Source: Thermoleophilia bacterium (GTDB taxonomy: Bacteria > Actinomycetota > Thermoleophilia > Gaiellales > Gaiellaceae). From it: a stretch of DNA of 64,000 nt. Numbering within the stretch: position 1 is the first letter of the stretch; each line of letters begins with the position of its first letter. The stretch is from assembly GCA_020845695.1 (NCBI GenBank), contig JADLFG010000072.1, positions 1-64,000 of the forward strand, written 5' to 3'. The notes beneath the pieces are model-generated. The model saw only the letters and a list, made by a program, of their open reading frames with translations, ran no database searches and was not told the origin of the DNA. The position numbers and the translations under genes are program-made. Positions 37,257-46,288 of this stretch are shown here, one piece after another.

Positions 37257-39157
37257 CGGCCGCGGCCTGGCTCGCGCTCTTCTCGCCACTCGGCGCGGTC
37301 GCCGCGCTCGCGGCGCTCGGTGACCGGGTCGGCCGCCGCCGCTCCGGCCTCCTCGTGTCGGCGTCCGTGCTCGTCTCGTTCGCGAGCTCCGCCTACGTGC
37401 TCGCGCGGCTGCTCTCGGCGGCGCCCGAGGAGCGCTCGCACGTCTCCACACTCTGGACGTGGTTGTCCGCCGGGGATCTGCGGATCGGCTTCGAGATCCT
37501 TGTCGACCCGCTCTCCGTGTTCATGATGCTCGTCGTCTCGGGCGTCGGCTTCCTGATCATCGCGTACGCGACCGGCTACATGAAGAACGACGACGAGGAG
37601 CGTCGCTACCACGCCTACAAGGCGCTGTTCGTGTTCTCGATGCTCCTGCTCGTCCAGTCGGGAAACCTGCTCCTGCTCCTCGTCGGCTGGGGCATGGTCG
37701 GCCTCTCCTCCTACCTCCTGATCAACTTCTGGCACGAGCGCCGAAGCGCGGTCGCCGCCGGCAAGAAGGCCTTCATCGTCAACGCGTTCGGCGACGCGAC
37801 CGTCGCACTCGGCCTCTTCCTCGTCATCCAGCAGGTCGGCGCCCTCGACTTCGCCACGGTGTTCGGCCGCGCCGAGACCGAGCTCGGCCGCTCGAGCACG
37901 GTCGCGGTCCTGATCGCGCTCGGGCTGCTCGGCGGCGCCGCGGCCAAGTCCGCCCAGGTGCCTCTCCACACCTGGCTTCCGGACGCGATGGAGGGCCCGA
38001 CCCCGGTCAGCGCCCTGATCCACGCTGCCACCATGGTCACCGCCGGCGTCTACCTGATCGCCCGCACGCACGTGCTGTTCGAGCTCGCGCCGGCCGTGCT
38101 CCACACCGCGGCCGTGCTCGGCGGCGTGACGCTGCTCGCGGCCGGCGTGATCGCGCTCGTCCAGACGGACATCAAGCGCGTGATCGCGTACTCGACGATG
38201 AGCCAGATCGGCTACATGTTCGTCGCCGCCGGCCTGGGCGCGTACGGCGCGGGCATGTTCCACCTCATGACCCACGCGTTCTTCAAGGCCCTGCTGTTCA
38301 TGGCGGCGGGTCTCGTCATTCACGCGCTCGCGGGCGAGCAGGACATCCGCAGGATGGGCGGGCTCGCGCGGGAGCTGCCGCGGACGGCACGGGCGTTTCT
38401 CATCGGCACGCTCGCGCTCGCGGGCGTGCCGCCGCTCGCCGGCTTCTTCTCGAAGGACGAGATCCTGGCAAACACGCTCGACGGGGGCGCGCTCGGGATC
38501 GTCCTGTTCGTCTTCGGCATCGCCGGCGCCTTCCTGACCGCGCTGTACGCGTTCAGGCTCCTGTTCGTCGTCTTCCGCGGCAAGCAGTCAGACCACGTCC
38601 GCGACCACCTGCACCGCGAGCCGGGCGAGGGGCCGCTCTCGATGGTCTGGCCGGTCGCCATCCTGGCCGTGCTCGCCGCGATCGGCGGGCTCGTGTCGGT
38701 ACCCGGCGGCTGGCACGCGGTCGACACCTGGCTCGAGCCGGCCGCCCACGCGCTCGTCCACCCGGCCGGTTGGATGGAGGCGTTCTCGCCGATCCTCTCG
38801 GTCTGCGTCGCGCTCGCGGGAATCGCGGTCGCCTGGCGCCTCTGGGGGCAGGCGAGCGAGACGCCGGCGGCGCTCGCGCGGCGCTACCCGCGCGTCTCGG
38901 TCGCGCTCGAGCGCAAGCTCTACTTCGACGAGGCCTACGACGCCCTGTTCACGAGGCCGGCGTCCCGGCTGGCCGCGCTGCTCGAGCGCGCGATCGAGCG
39001 GCCGCTCGTGGCCGGGTCGGCCCGCGCCACAACCGGCGGCGTGCGCGCCCTCGCGAGCCGCATCGCCGCTGCCCAGTCGGGGCTCCTGCGCGTGTACGCG
39101 CTCGTCGTCGCCGTCGGGCTCGCAACCCTCCTCCTCGTCTTCGTCTCGGTGCGCTGA
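37253..39157 (+). CDS. nuoL: NADH:quinone oxidoreductase subunit L (antiporter-like)
   Basis: The 634-residue subunit is the distal proton pump. It has the NuoL core (GWGMVGLSSYLLINFWHER, KSAQVPLHTWLPDAMEGPTPVSALIHAATMV-type segment, HAFFKALLFMAAG). The C-terminal long lateral helix region is also present. Functional lysine and glutamate positions appear intact. Its stop overlaps nuoM. Confidence 0.96.
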   Translation: MTAAAWLALFSPLGAVAALAALGDRVGRRRSGLLVSASVLVSFASSAYVLARLLSAAPEERSHVSTLWTWLSAGDLRIGFEILVDPLSVFMMLVVSGVGFLIIAYATGYMKNDDEERRYHAYKALFVFSMLLLVQSGNLLLLLVGWGMVGLSSYLLINFWHERRSAVAAGKKAFIVNAFGDATVALGLFLVIQQVGALDFATVFGRAETELGRSSTVAVLIALGLLGGAAAKSAQVPLHTWLPDAMEGPTPVSALIHAATMVTAGVYLIARTHVLFELAPAVLHTAAVLGGVTLLAAGVIALVQTDIKRVIAYSTMSQIGYMFVAAGLGAYGAGMFHLMTHAFFKALLFMAAGLVIHALAGEQDIRRMGGLARELPRTARAFLIGTLALAGVPPLAGFFSKDEILANTLDGGALGIVLFVFGIAGAFLTALYAFRLLFVVFRGKQSDHVRDHLHREPGEGPLSMVWPVAILAVLAAIGGLVSVPGGWHAVDTWLEPAAHALVHPAGWMEAFSPILSVCVALAGIAVAWRLWGQASETPAALARRYPRVSVALERKLYFDEAYDALFTRPASRLAALLERAIERPLVAGSARATTGGVRALASRIAAAQSGLLRVYALVVAVGLATLLLVFVSVR

Positions 39158-40605
39158 TGCTTTCGACCTTCCTCGTCTTCCTCCCCATCGCCGGCGCCCT
39201 GCTCGTCTGGGTCCTGCCGTGGCGCACGCCCCGCCAGGCTGGCGGGTTCGCGCTCCTGCTCGCGCTCGCGGAGCTCGCGCTCTGGGTTGGCGGGACGGCC
39301 GGATTCGACTACGGCGATCCCGGTCTCCAGCACTCGACCACCGCGGTTTGGTTCGAGGATCTCGGCGTCTCCTACAAGGTCGGGCTCTACGACTGGTCGC
39401 TGTGGCTCGTCGGGCTGACCGTCGGCGTGATGGCCGTGGCGATCGCGTACGGCCTGTGGGTCGGCCGCGAGCGAGCGCGGGCCTACTTCGGCCTGATGCT
39501 GTTCCTGACCGGAGCCACGGTCGGCGTCTTCGCGGCCCAGGACCTGCTGCTCTTCTACGTCTTCTACGAGGCGATGCTGATCCCGCTCTACGTCCTGATG
39601 GGCGTCTGGGGCGGCGCCGGCCGGGCGCTCGCGACGATCCGCTTCGTCGTCTACACGATCGCGGGCTCGCTCCTCATGCTGGTCGCGATCGTCGCGCTCG
39701 GGCTGACGGAGGGAACGTTCGACCTGACCCGGATCGGCACCAGCGGCAGCCTCGTCATGTTCCTCGGCTTCGCGGTCGCGTTCGGGATCAAGGCGCCCGT
39801 CTGGCCTCTGCACGGCTGGCTCCCGGATGCCTACCGGGAGGCCCCGGCCGAGGTGTCGGCGGTTCTCTCCGGCGTGATCTCGAAGACCGCCGCGTACGGT
39901 CTCCTGCGGATCGCGATCCCGATCTTCCCGGAGCCGGTCGAGGAGATGCGGGTTGCGATCCTCGCGCTCGCCTCGATCGGGCTGGTCTACGGCTCGCTGC
40001 TCGCATTCCGCCAGCCGGACTTCCGCGGCGTCGTCGCCTACTCGAGCCTCGGCCAGATGTGCCTGATCGTGATCGGGCTACTCGCCGTCAACGACTCCGG
40101 CCTGAACGGGGCGCTGCTCCAGATGATCAACCACGGTCTCATCTCGACGGCGCTGTTCCTGATCGCCGGCTGCGTCGAGCGGCGGACGCACACGGGCGAG
40201 CTCGCCCGCCTCGGCGGCATGGCGCGCGGCCGTCCGATCCTGGCCACGCTGCTCATCACGACGGGCGTGATCGCGCTCGCCGTGCCAGGCTCGGGCGCGT
40301 TCGCGGCCGAGTTCCTCGTCCTGAACGGGGTCTTCACGGTCGGATGGGGCTGGGCCGTCGTCGGGGCGATCGCGATCGTTCTCGCCGCCATGTACATGCT
40401 CCGGGTGATCTCCGCCGCGCTCCACGAGGAGCGGGGCCCCGCGGTTCACGACCGCCAGCTCGATCTCAGGCCGGCCGAGGTGGGGTTGATCGCCCCGCTC
40501 GTCGCCGTGTTGATCCTCCTCAGCTTCTGGCCGGCGGGCGTTACCGATCACAGCTTCGGGGGCACCCCCGCGGCAGCGGTCACGAGCCGGTTCGAGGCGC
40601 CATGA
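39157..40605 (+). CDS. nuoM: NADH:quinone oxidoreductase subunit M (antiporter-like)
   Basis: The 482-residue antiporter-like subunit shows FYVFYEAMLIPLYVLMG, KAPVWPLHGWLPDAYREAP and INHGLISTALFLIAG. It is one of three proton-pumping modules. Length is a little under the typical 500. It overlaps nuoL by one base and nuoN by four. Confidence 0.96.
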   Translation: MLSTFLVFLPIAGALLVWVLPWRTPRQAGGFALLLALAELALWVGGTAGFDYGDPGLQHSTTAVWFEDLGVSYKVGLYDWSLWLVGLTVGVMAVAIAYGLWVGRERARAYFGLMLFLTGATVGVFAAQDLLLFYVFYEAMLIPLYVLMGVWGGAGRALATIRFVVYTIAGSLLMLVAIVALGLTEGTFDLTRIGTSGSLVMFLGFAVAFGIKAPVWPLHGWLPDAYREAPAEVSAVLSGVISKTAAYGLLRIAIPIFPEPVEEMRVAILALASIGLVYGSLLAFRQPDFRGVVAYSSLGQMCLIVIGLLAVNDSGLNGALLQMINHGLISTALFLIAGCVERRTHTGELARLGGMARGRPILATLLITTGVIALAVPGSGAFAAEFLVLNGVFTVGWGWAVVGAIAIVLAAMYMLRVISAALHEERGPAVHDRQLDLRPAEVGLIAPLVAVLILLSFWPAGVTDHSFGGTPAAAVTSRFEAP

Positions 40606-42074
40606 GCTTCGACACCCCCGCCATCGACTGGGCCGGTCTGTCGCCGTACCTCGCGCTCCTCGCCGGGCTCGCGGCCGCGCTCTTCGGCTCGGTCTTCCTG
40701 CGCGGACCGGCGCGCAACGCGTTCGGCTTCGCGGTCACGACGGCCGCCCTGCTCGGCGCCCTCGCCGCCGCACTCACGCTCTCCGCCCTCGACGAGTCCG
40801 GCTCGGGCATCGTCGCCGACGCCCTGCGTCGCGACCGGCTCGCCGACATCGCCCAGATCGTGGTCGTCTGCGCGGGGCTGCTGGCCGCGCTCCTGCTCGT
40901 GCGGGAACCTGACCGGGAGGGGCGGCGGGGCGACGCCTACGCGCTCCTGCTCTCGGCGGTCGGCGGCCTGGCGCTGTTCGTCGCGGCGAACGACCTGCTC
41001 GTCCTCTTCCTCGGGCTCGAGTGGTTCTCGATCTCGCTCTACGTCCTCACCTCGATTACGACCGATCGGACGGGCTCGCTCGAAGCGGGGCTCAAGTACC
41101 TGATCGTCGGCGGCTTCGGCTCGGCGGTGCTCCTGTTCGGAAGCATGCTCGTGTACGGCTCCACGGGGGTGCTCGGGTTCGAGGCGATCGGCGCGGCCGG
41201 GCCCGGCGCCGACCGGCTGATTCTGGTCACCGGCCTCGCCATGGTGCTCGTCGGGCTCGCGTTCAAGGTCTCCGCGGCACCGTTCCACATGTGGACGCCC
41301 GATGTCTACGAGGGCGCCCCGACGCCTGTGACCGCATTCATGGCGGCGGCAACCAAGGCCGCCGCGCTCGTCGTCGCGATGCGCTTCCTGACCCAGGCGT
41401 TCCCCGGCGAGGCGGAGCTCTGGACGGTCACGTTCGCCGTGCTCTCGGTCGCCTCGCTCGCGGTCGGCAACCTCGGCGCGCTCGTTCAGCACGATCTCAA
41501 GCGCCTGCTCGCCTACTCGAGCGTCTCGCATGCGGGTTTCCTGCTGATGCCCGTCGCGGCGGGTAACGCGCTCGGCGGCCGCGCGCTGCTCTACTACCTG
41601 ATCCCGTACGCGGCGCTGTCGGTCGGATCGTTCGCCGTCGTTGCCGCACGCGAGCGGGAGCTCGGGCGGGCCGTCACGATCGACGGGATGTCCGGCCTCG
41701 GCTGGGAGCGCCCGGTGCACGGCGCGGCCATGGCGACGTTCATGCTCGGCTTCGTCGGCCTGCCGCCGACCGGCCTCTTCCTCGGGAAGTTCTACGCGTT
41801 CTCGGCCCTGTACGAGCGCGGCTGGACCTGGCTCATGATCATCGGCGCCGTCTTCACGGCGGTTTCGGTCGTCTACTACCTCGGCGTCGTGCGGGCCATG
41901 TACGCCCGGCCGTCGCTGGCCGCCGCCCCCGCCGGTGGCTCGCCGCCGAGGGATCGCCCCCTCGATGTGGCGATCGTCGCTGCGCTCGCGATCGCCGTCG
42001 GTTCGTTCTTCGGCGTCGACCCGCTGATCGACGTCGTCACCCGCGCGGTCTCCGAGTTGCCCTTCCCGTTCTGA
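40602..42074 (+). CDS. nuoN: NADH:quinone oxidoreductase subunit N (antiporter-like)
   Basis: The 490-residue subunit closes the operon. It has FLGLEWFSISLYVL, KVSAAPFHMWTPDVYEGAPT and HDLKRLLAYSSVSHAGF, the hallmarks of NuoN. All fourteen subunits A-N are therefore present in canonical order with no inserted genes. Confidence 0.96.
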   Translation: MSFDTPAIDWAGLSPYLALLAGLAAALFGSVFLRGPARNAFGFAVTTAALLGALAAALTLSALDESGSGIVADALRRDRLADIAQIVVVCAGLLAALLLVREPDREGRRGDAYALLLSAVGGLALFVAANDLLVLFLGLEWFSISLYVLTSITTDRTGSLEAGLKYLIVGGFGSAVLLFGSMLVYGSTGVLGFEAIGAAGPGADRLILVTGLAMVLVGLAFKVSAAPFHMWTPDVYEGAPTPVTAFMAAATKAAALVVAMRFLTQAFPGEAELWTVTFAVLSVASLAVGNLGALVQHDLKRLLAYSSVSHAGFLLMPVAAGNALGGRALLYYLIPYAALSVGSFAVVAARERELGRAVTIDGMSGLGWERPVHGAAMATFMLGFVGLPPTGLFLGKFYAFSALYERGWTWLMIIGAVFTAVSVVYYLGVVRAMYARPSLAAAPAGGSPPRDRPLDVAIVAALAIAVGSFFGVDPLIDVVTRAVSELPFPF

Positions 42075-42219
42075 GCCGGGCTCGCGCGCGGCCGCGCAAG
42101 GGGGTCGCCTGGCTTCGCGTCCTGCCGCCGCATGCGACCACGGCGCGGTAGTTGAGCGCGGCGCCGGGATCGAGCGGATCGAGCCCGGCGTCCTCGCCGA
42201 GCTCGGCAAACGGCGGCGC
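42075..42219. other. Intergenic region between converging nuo operon and mrp
   Basis: This 145-nt stretch contains a perfect 12-bp palindrome GCGCGGCCGCGC (42086-42097) just after nuoN, which might act as a weak terminator. On the minus strand just after mrp there is a short open stretch (...LDPGAALNYRAVVACG) that looks protein-like but has no start. Confidence 0.35.
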
Positions 42220-43320
42220 TCAGGCCGAGAGGAGCGGCAGCGTCTTCGTGATCCCGACCCCGACCTCGCGCGGCGTCGCGGCGAGCGCCTCCGCTACGGC
42301 GACGACCGCCCGCGCGGCCTCCGCGTCGGGCCGGGCGAGCACGACCGGCTCGCCCGCGTCGGCGGCCTCACGGAGCGCGGGGTCGAGCGGGACGCGCCCG
42401 AGCAGCGGCGCGCCGATCGCGGCGGCCAGCTGCTCGCCGCCGCCGGAGCCGAAGATCGCCTCGCCCGTCCCGACCAGGTACGACATGTTCTCGACGACGC
42501 CGACGAGCCGCATGCCCGTCTTGAGCGCCATCTCCGCGGCCCTGACCGCGACCTCCTGCGCTGCCCGCTGCGGGGTGGTCACGACGATCACCTCGGCCCG
42601 GGGCAGAAGCTGGCCGAGCGAGATCGAGACGTCGCCGGTCCCGGGTGGCATGTCGACGACGAGCCAGTCGAGCTCGCCCCAGTGGACATCGGAGAGGAAC
42701 TGCTCGAGCGCGCGGTGTAGCATCGGCCCGCGCCACATCACCGGCGCGTTGTCCTCGAGGAAGAACCCGATCGACATCACCTTGAGGTCGCCCCGCACCG
42801 GCGGCACGATCATGTCGTCCACCGCCACGGGACGCTGGTCGATGCCGAGCATGCCGGGGATCGAGTAGCCGTACACGTCCGCGTCGAGCACGCCGACGCG
42901 CTGGCCGAGCGCCGAGAGCGCGGCGGCGAGGTTCACGGTCAGCGACGACTTGCCGACGCCGCCTTTGCCGCTCGCGACCGCGACCACGCGCGTCCGCGCG
43001 TCCACCGAGAGACCCTTCGCCCGCCCGGTCACGCCGCCCCGCAGCTTCGCGGTCAGGGCGGCCTTCTCCTCGGGGCTCATCACGTCGAACGCGAGCGAGA
43101 CCCGCTCGACGCCGGGCAACGGCCCGAGCTCGCGCTCGACCTGCTCCTGGAAGCTCGCTCGAAGCGGGCAGCCGGGGACGGTGAGAGCGATCGTGACCGC
43201 GACCTCGCCCGCGTCGATGCGGACGTCGCGCACCATCTCGAGCTCGACGACGGAGCGGCGAAGCTCCGGGTCGATCACCCGCTCGAGCGCCTTGAGAACG
43301 TCGTCGCGGGTGGTGACCAT
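42220..43320 (-). CDS. mrp: Mrp/ApbC/NBP35-type Fe-S carrier P-loop ATPase
   Basis: The 366-residue protein has an N-terminal MIP18/DUF59 domain (1-90) and a MinD-like ATPase with the deviant Walker A SGKGGVGKSS (117-126). It also shows DADVYGYSIPGMLG and VDMPPGTGD. Mrp proteins carry Fe-S clusters to apoproteins. Where many homologues have a CxxC after ENMSY, this one reads ENMSYLVGTGEAIFGSGGG, so the usual cluster-bridging cysteines are absent. ATG 43320 lies 7 nt behind TAGCCT (43333-43328). GGAGGAG in that gap is too close to act as a Shine-Dalgarno. Confidence 0.92.
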   Translation of the reverse strand: MVTTRDDVLKALERVIDPELRRSVVELEMVRDVRIDAGEVAVTIALTVPGCPLRASFQEQVERELGPLPGVERVSLAFDVMSPEEKAALTAKLRGGVTGRAKGLSVDARTRVVAVASGKGGVGKSSLTVNLAAALSALGQRVGVLDADVYGYSIPGMLGIDQRPVAVDDMIVPPVRGDLKVMSIGFFLEDNAPVMWRGPMLHRALEQFLSDVHWGELDWLVVDMPPGTGDVSISLGQLLPRAEVIVVTTPQRAAQEVAVRAAEMALKTGMRLVGVVENMSYLVGTGEAIFGSGGGEQLAAAIGAPLLGRVPLDPALREAADAGEPVVLARPDAEAARAVVAVAEALAATPREVGVGITKTLPLLSA

Positions 43321-43327
43321 CTCCTCC

Positions 43328-43333
43328 AGGCTA
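43328..43333 (-). promoter_or_regulatory. -10 hexamer TAGCCT for leaderless mrp
   Basis: TAGCCT ends 7 nt before ATG 43320. The purine-rich GGAGGAG between them touches the start codon. Confidence 0.4.
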
Positions 43334-43404
43334 GCGAAGCCGGGGTGGGGGGCGCGCCGGTCGGGAGGACGGCCGGAGGGCCTCCGCGCACCCGCTCGCG
43401 TCCG

Positions 43405-44256
43405 TCAGCGCGGCGGCGGCTGCTCGAGCAGAGCCGCGGCCAGCCTCGCGCAGTCGGCGGCCGTCCGCCCGGCGACGACGCGCGAGCGCGCGGTGACGTC
43501 GAGCGGCGCCTCGGCGAGCGGGCCGGCATCGGGCAGCTCGATCGCGAAGCCGCGCTCGCGAAGGAGAAGCTGAGCGGCGGCGATGTCGACGCTGCGGACC
43601 GGTTTCAGCGATACGACCGCGTCGACTCGGCCGGCCGCGAGGTGGCAGAGGGAGAGCGCGAGCGACCCCATGATCCGCAGGCGGGGGGCGAGGCCGAGGA
43701 ACGAGCCGACCCTGCTCGCGACGTACTCGGTCAGCGTCGCCTCCAGCGAGAGCAGCTCGATCTCCTCCTTCGGGCCGGGGCAGTCGAGCGGGAGCCCGTC
43801 GAGCAGCGCTCCGCGGCCGCGCTCGGCCACCCACTCCTCGCCGGAGCCGAAGTCATGCACGTAGCCGAAGACGACGTCGCCCATGGCCGGGCCCGTCGCG
43901 ACAGCGACGGAGAACGCGAAGAACGGGATCAGCCGCTTCGCGTTGACGCTCCCGTCGATCGGGTCGACGACGACGCGCCAGGACGGGCGCTCGCCGAAGA
44001 CGCGCTTCCCCAGTTCCTCGGACACGAGCACGAAGTCGACGCCGGTCTCGTGCAGCGCCTCGAGGCGGCGCTCCATCGCCCGCTCGGCGGCGATGTCGAT
44101 CGCGACCGAGACGTCGCCGCCCTGCCCCCGGCCGGCCGGCCGCTCCCGCTCGGCACGTGTCGGGAGCTCGGCAAGCGCGTGGTGGATGTCGCCGGCCACC
44201 TCCCGGCAGAGGCCAAGCCACTGGCCCCCCGCGAGGACGGGTGGCGCGGCGCTCAC
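43405..44256 (-). CDS. Inositol-monophosphatase-family phosphatase
   Basis: The 283-residue protein has the metal-binding motifs of the family: SEE (79-81) and DPIDGS (98-103). The C-terminal motif, usually WDxAA, reads SVDIAA with Asp224, so the tryptophan is missing. Substrates in this family include inositol phosphate, fructose-1,6-bisphosphate and PAP. It overlaps the upstream DUF1015 gene by 4 nt, so both are co-translated. Confidence 0.85.
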   Translation of the reverse strand: MSAAPPVLAGGQWLGLCREVAGDIHHALAELPTRAERERPAGRGQGGDVSVAIDIAAERAMERRLEALHETGVDFVLVSEELGKRVFGERPSWRVVVDPIDGSVNAKRLIPFFAFSVAVATGPAMGDVVFGYVHDFGSGEEWVAERGRGALLDGLPLDCPGPKEEIELLSLEATLTEYVASRVGSFLGLAPRLRIMGSLALSLCHLAAGRVDAVVSLKPVRSVDIAAAQLLLRERGFAIELPDAGPLAEAPLDVTARSRVVAGRTAADCARLAAALLEQPPPR

Positions 44257-45383
44257 TCGTCGAACGGCGAGAACAGGAGCCCGCTCGCCAGCTTCGGGTA
44301 GAAGTACGTCGACTTCTGCGGCATCGTCCGGCCGCTGCGGGCGATCTCCTGGACGTCGGCCACGGTCGGCGCCCGCACGAGCAGGGCCGCGCCTACGCGG
44401 CCGCTCGCGACCGCAGCCTCCGCCTCGGCCACGAACGGCGTGAACGCGACGCGCTCGAGCGCGAGCCGGTCGACGGCAGCCACGTCGAGCCGTTCGACAG
44501 GGTCGCTCGCGCCGGGCGCCTCCGCGAGCACGACGCCGCTCGCGGAGAGAACGACGAAGGCGGGGTGGTCGCGACCCACCTCGTCAAGGCGGGCCAGCCC
44601 TTCCCGGACCCCGCCGGCGACACGGGTCAGGCGCAGATCGCCGTTGAGCGGGGGCGGGACGCCCTCGACGAGGCGATGGGTGGGGAAGATCGTCAGCCCG
44701 TCGTCCCGTCCGCTGACCAGCACCGCGAGCACGTGCGCTGTCTCCGGGCTCCCCTCCTCCCGGTGGAAGCGCAGCGCCGCGTCGTAACGGTGGTGGCCAT
44801 CGGCGATCACGAGCGGCGCCCGCACGGTCGCGACGGCAGCCGCGATCCCGGCCGGATCGTCGACGCGCCAGAGGCGCGCGGTGGTGCCGGAAAACGAGAC
44901 CTCGAGCCCGGGCGGACCCTGCGCCGCCGGCGGCGGCGGCCCGTCGTGGAGCGCGAGCACGGGCGACAGCTTCGTGCGGGTCGCGCGCAGGAGCTCGAGC
45001 CGCCGCTCGGACTGGGCTGCGAAGATCCGCTCGTGGGGCAGCACGATCCCGGCCTCGTACGGCTCGAGTCGCACCCGGGCCACGAGCCCATGGCGGACCC
45101 GGGCGACCCCGTCCGGGCCGACGAACTCCTCCTCGAGGCGCCAGACCGCGGCCCGCTCCTCGCGGCGCAGGACGCCCGCGGCGGCCCACTCGGCGAGGCG
45201 CCGGCCGGCGTCGGCGGGCTCGCGCGGCCGGATCAGGCGGATGACGTTGTGAGCGCTTGCCGCGGCCAGCCGATCGCCGTCCTCCTTCGAGATCACATCC
45301 CAGGGCGGCGCGATCAGCCGGTCGAGCGGGCCCGCCACCTCCCGGTCGTAGCGCAGGGCGCGAAACGGCTGGACGAGGCCCAC
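44253..45383 (-). CDS. DUF1015 family protein
   Basis: The 376-residue cytosolic protein matches DUF1015 throughout: VQPFRALRYD, APPWDVIS, the ATRTKLSPVLAL stretch, and IADGHHRYDAALRFH with conserved DGHHRY. Its biochemical role is unknown, though homologues often sit near serine or phosphatase genes. Here it is coupled to an IMPase-like phosphatase. The GTG start lies 6 nt behind TAAGCT (45395-45390), and the neighbouring divergent gene has the same layout. Confidence 0.9.
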   Translation of the reverse strand: MGLVQPFRALRYDREVAGPLDRLIAPPWDVISKEDGDRLAAASAHNVIRLIRPREPADAGRRLAEWAAAGVLRREERAAVWRLEEEFVGPDGVARVRHGLVARVRLEPYEAGIVLPHERIFAAQSERRLELLRATRTKLSPVLALHDGPPPPAAQGPPGLEVSFSGTTARLWRVDDPAGIAAAVATVRAPLVIADGHHRYDAALRFHREEGSPETAHVLAVLVSGRDDGLTIFPTHRLVEGVPPPLNGDLRLTRVAGGVREGLARLDEVGRDHPAFVVLSASGVVLAEAPGASDPVERLDVAAVDRLALERVAFTPFVAEAEAAVASGRVGAALLVRAPTVADVQEIARSGRTMPQKSTYFYPKLASGLLFSPFDE

Positions 45384-45389
45384 GCGGCG

Positions 45390-45395
45390 AGCTTA
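45390..45395 (-). promoter_or_regulatory. -10 hexamer TAAGCT for leaderless DUF1015 gene
   Basis: TAAGCT ends 6 nt before GTG 45383. The mirror-image promoter of the divergent gene is at 45413-45418. Confidence 0.5.
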
Positions 45396-45412
45396 CCATC
45401 CACCCGCGGGCC

Positions 45413-45418
45413 TAGACT
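45413..45418 (+). promoter_or_regulatory. -10 hexamer TAGACT for leaderless OB-HD gene
   Basis: TAGACT ends 6 nt before GTG 45425, mirroring the DUF1015 promoter across a 41-nt intergenic region. Confidence 0.55.
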
Positions 45419-45424
45419 CCGGTC

Positions 45425-46279
45425 GTGAGCGCCGCGACGCCAATCGCCGAGCTGGCCGAGGACCGCACCGCCGAAGGGGTCTTCGCGGTCGTTCGCAAGC
45501 GGCGCCTGCGCACCCGCACGGGCGCCCCGTACCTCGCGCTCGAGCTCGTCGACCCGACCGGCCGGCTGGACGCGCGCGTCTGGGACGACGTCGAGCTGAT
45601 CGACCGTCGCTTCGAGGAGGGTGACGCCGTGCGCGTGCTCGGGCGGGTCGAGCGGTTCCGCGACCGCCTCCAGCTCGAGGTGCGGTCGCTCGAGCGCGCC
45701 GACGTCGAGGCCGCCAGCCTCCTGCCGGCCGCGCGCCGCGACCTCGACGAGCTCGACGGCTACCTCGAGTTCATCGCCGCCGAGGTGCACCACGCGGGGC
45801 TCCGAGCCGTCCTCGACCGCTTCCTCGCCGACGCCGCGCTGCGCGAGCGGCTCCGGCGCCTGCCCGCGGCGCCCGGCGGCCACCACGGCTACGCGGGCGG
45901 CCTGCTCGAGCACACCGTCAACGTGGCGACGCTCTGCCGCGAGAGCGCGGGCGTCCACCCGCGCCTGCGCTCCGACCTCCTGCTCGCCGCGGCCCTCCTC
46001 CACGACATCGGGCGAACGACCGAGCTCGACCGCGGCCCGCTCTCGCTCCCGACGCGCGAGGGCGAGCTGCTCGGGCACGTCCATCTCGGGTTGCGCCTGA
46101 TCGAGGAGCGAGCCGCCGGGCTCGACGTCGCTACCCGGGCCGAGCTCCTGCACGCGGTCGCCGTCCACCACGATCCCCGCGGCGCCCGCACCGCCGAGGC
46201 GGCCGTCCTCTACCACGCGAACCAGCTCGACGCGGTGGCGGCCACGCGCCCCGTCGACGACGCTGGCGAACAGCGTTAG
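45425..46279 (+). CDS. OB-fold + HD-domain phosphohydrolase (YhaM-like)
   Basis: The 284-residue protein has an N-terminal OB nucleic-acid-binding fold (about 12-92, DPTGRLDARVWDD) and an HD domain (about 150-265). Metal ligands are His163 (LLEHTVNVA) and His193-Asp194 (LLHDIGR), with a further VAVHHD. YhaM relatives are 3'-5' exonucleases acting on RNA and DNA. The C-terminus is slightly short. The GTG start is set by TAGACT 6 nt upstream. It converges on the YchF-like gene with a 9-nt gap. Confidence 0.85.
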   Translation: MSAATPIAELAEDRTAEGVFAVVRKRRLRTRTGAPYLALELVDPTGRLDARVWDDVELIDRRFEEGDAVRVLGRVERFRDRLQLEVRSLERADVEAASLLPAARRDLDELDGYLEFIAAEVHHAGLRAVLDRFLADAALRERLRRLPAAPGGHHGYAGGLLEHTVNVATLCRESAGVHPRLRSDLLLAAALLHDIGRTTELDRGPLSLPTREGELLGHVHLGLRLIEERAAGLDVATRAELLHAVAVHHDPRGARTAEAAVLYHANQLDAVAATRPVDDAGEQR

Positions 46280-46288
46280 CGGCAGGTC

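Noticed and set aside
42086..42097. GCGCGGCCGCGC palindrome as nuo operon terminator
   Set aside because: It has no loop and no T-tract, and such palindromes are expected often at this GC content. It is noted only in the intergenic entry.
42121..42209. Minus-strand protein-like fragment (LDPGAALNYRAVVACG) after mrp
   Set aside because: It has no start codon, is under 40 residues and matches nothing I can name. It might be a decayed gene end, but the evidence is too thin.
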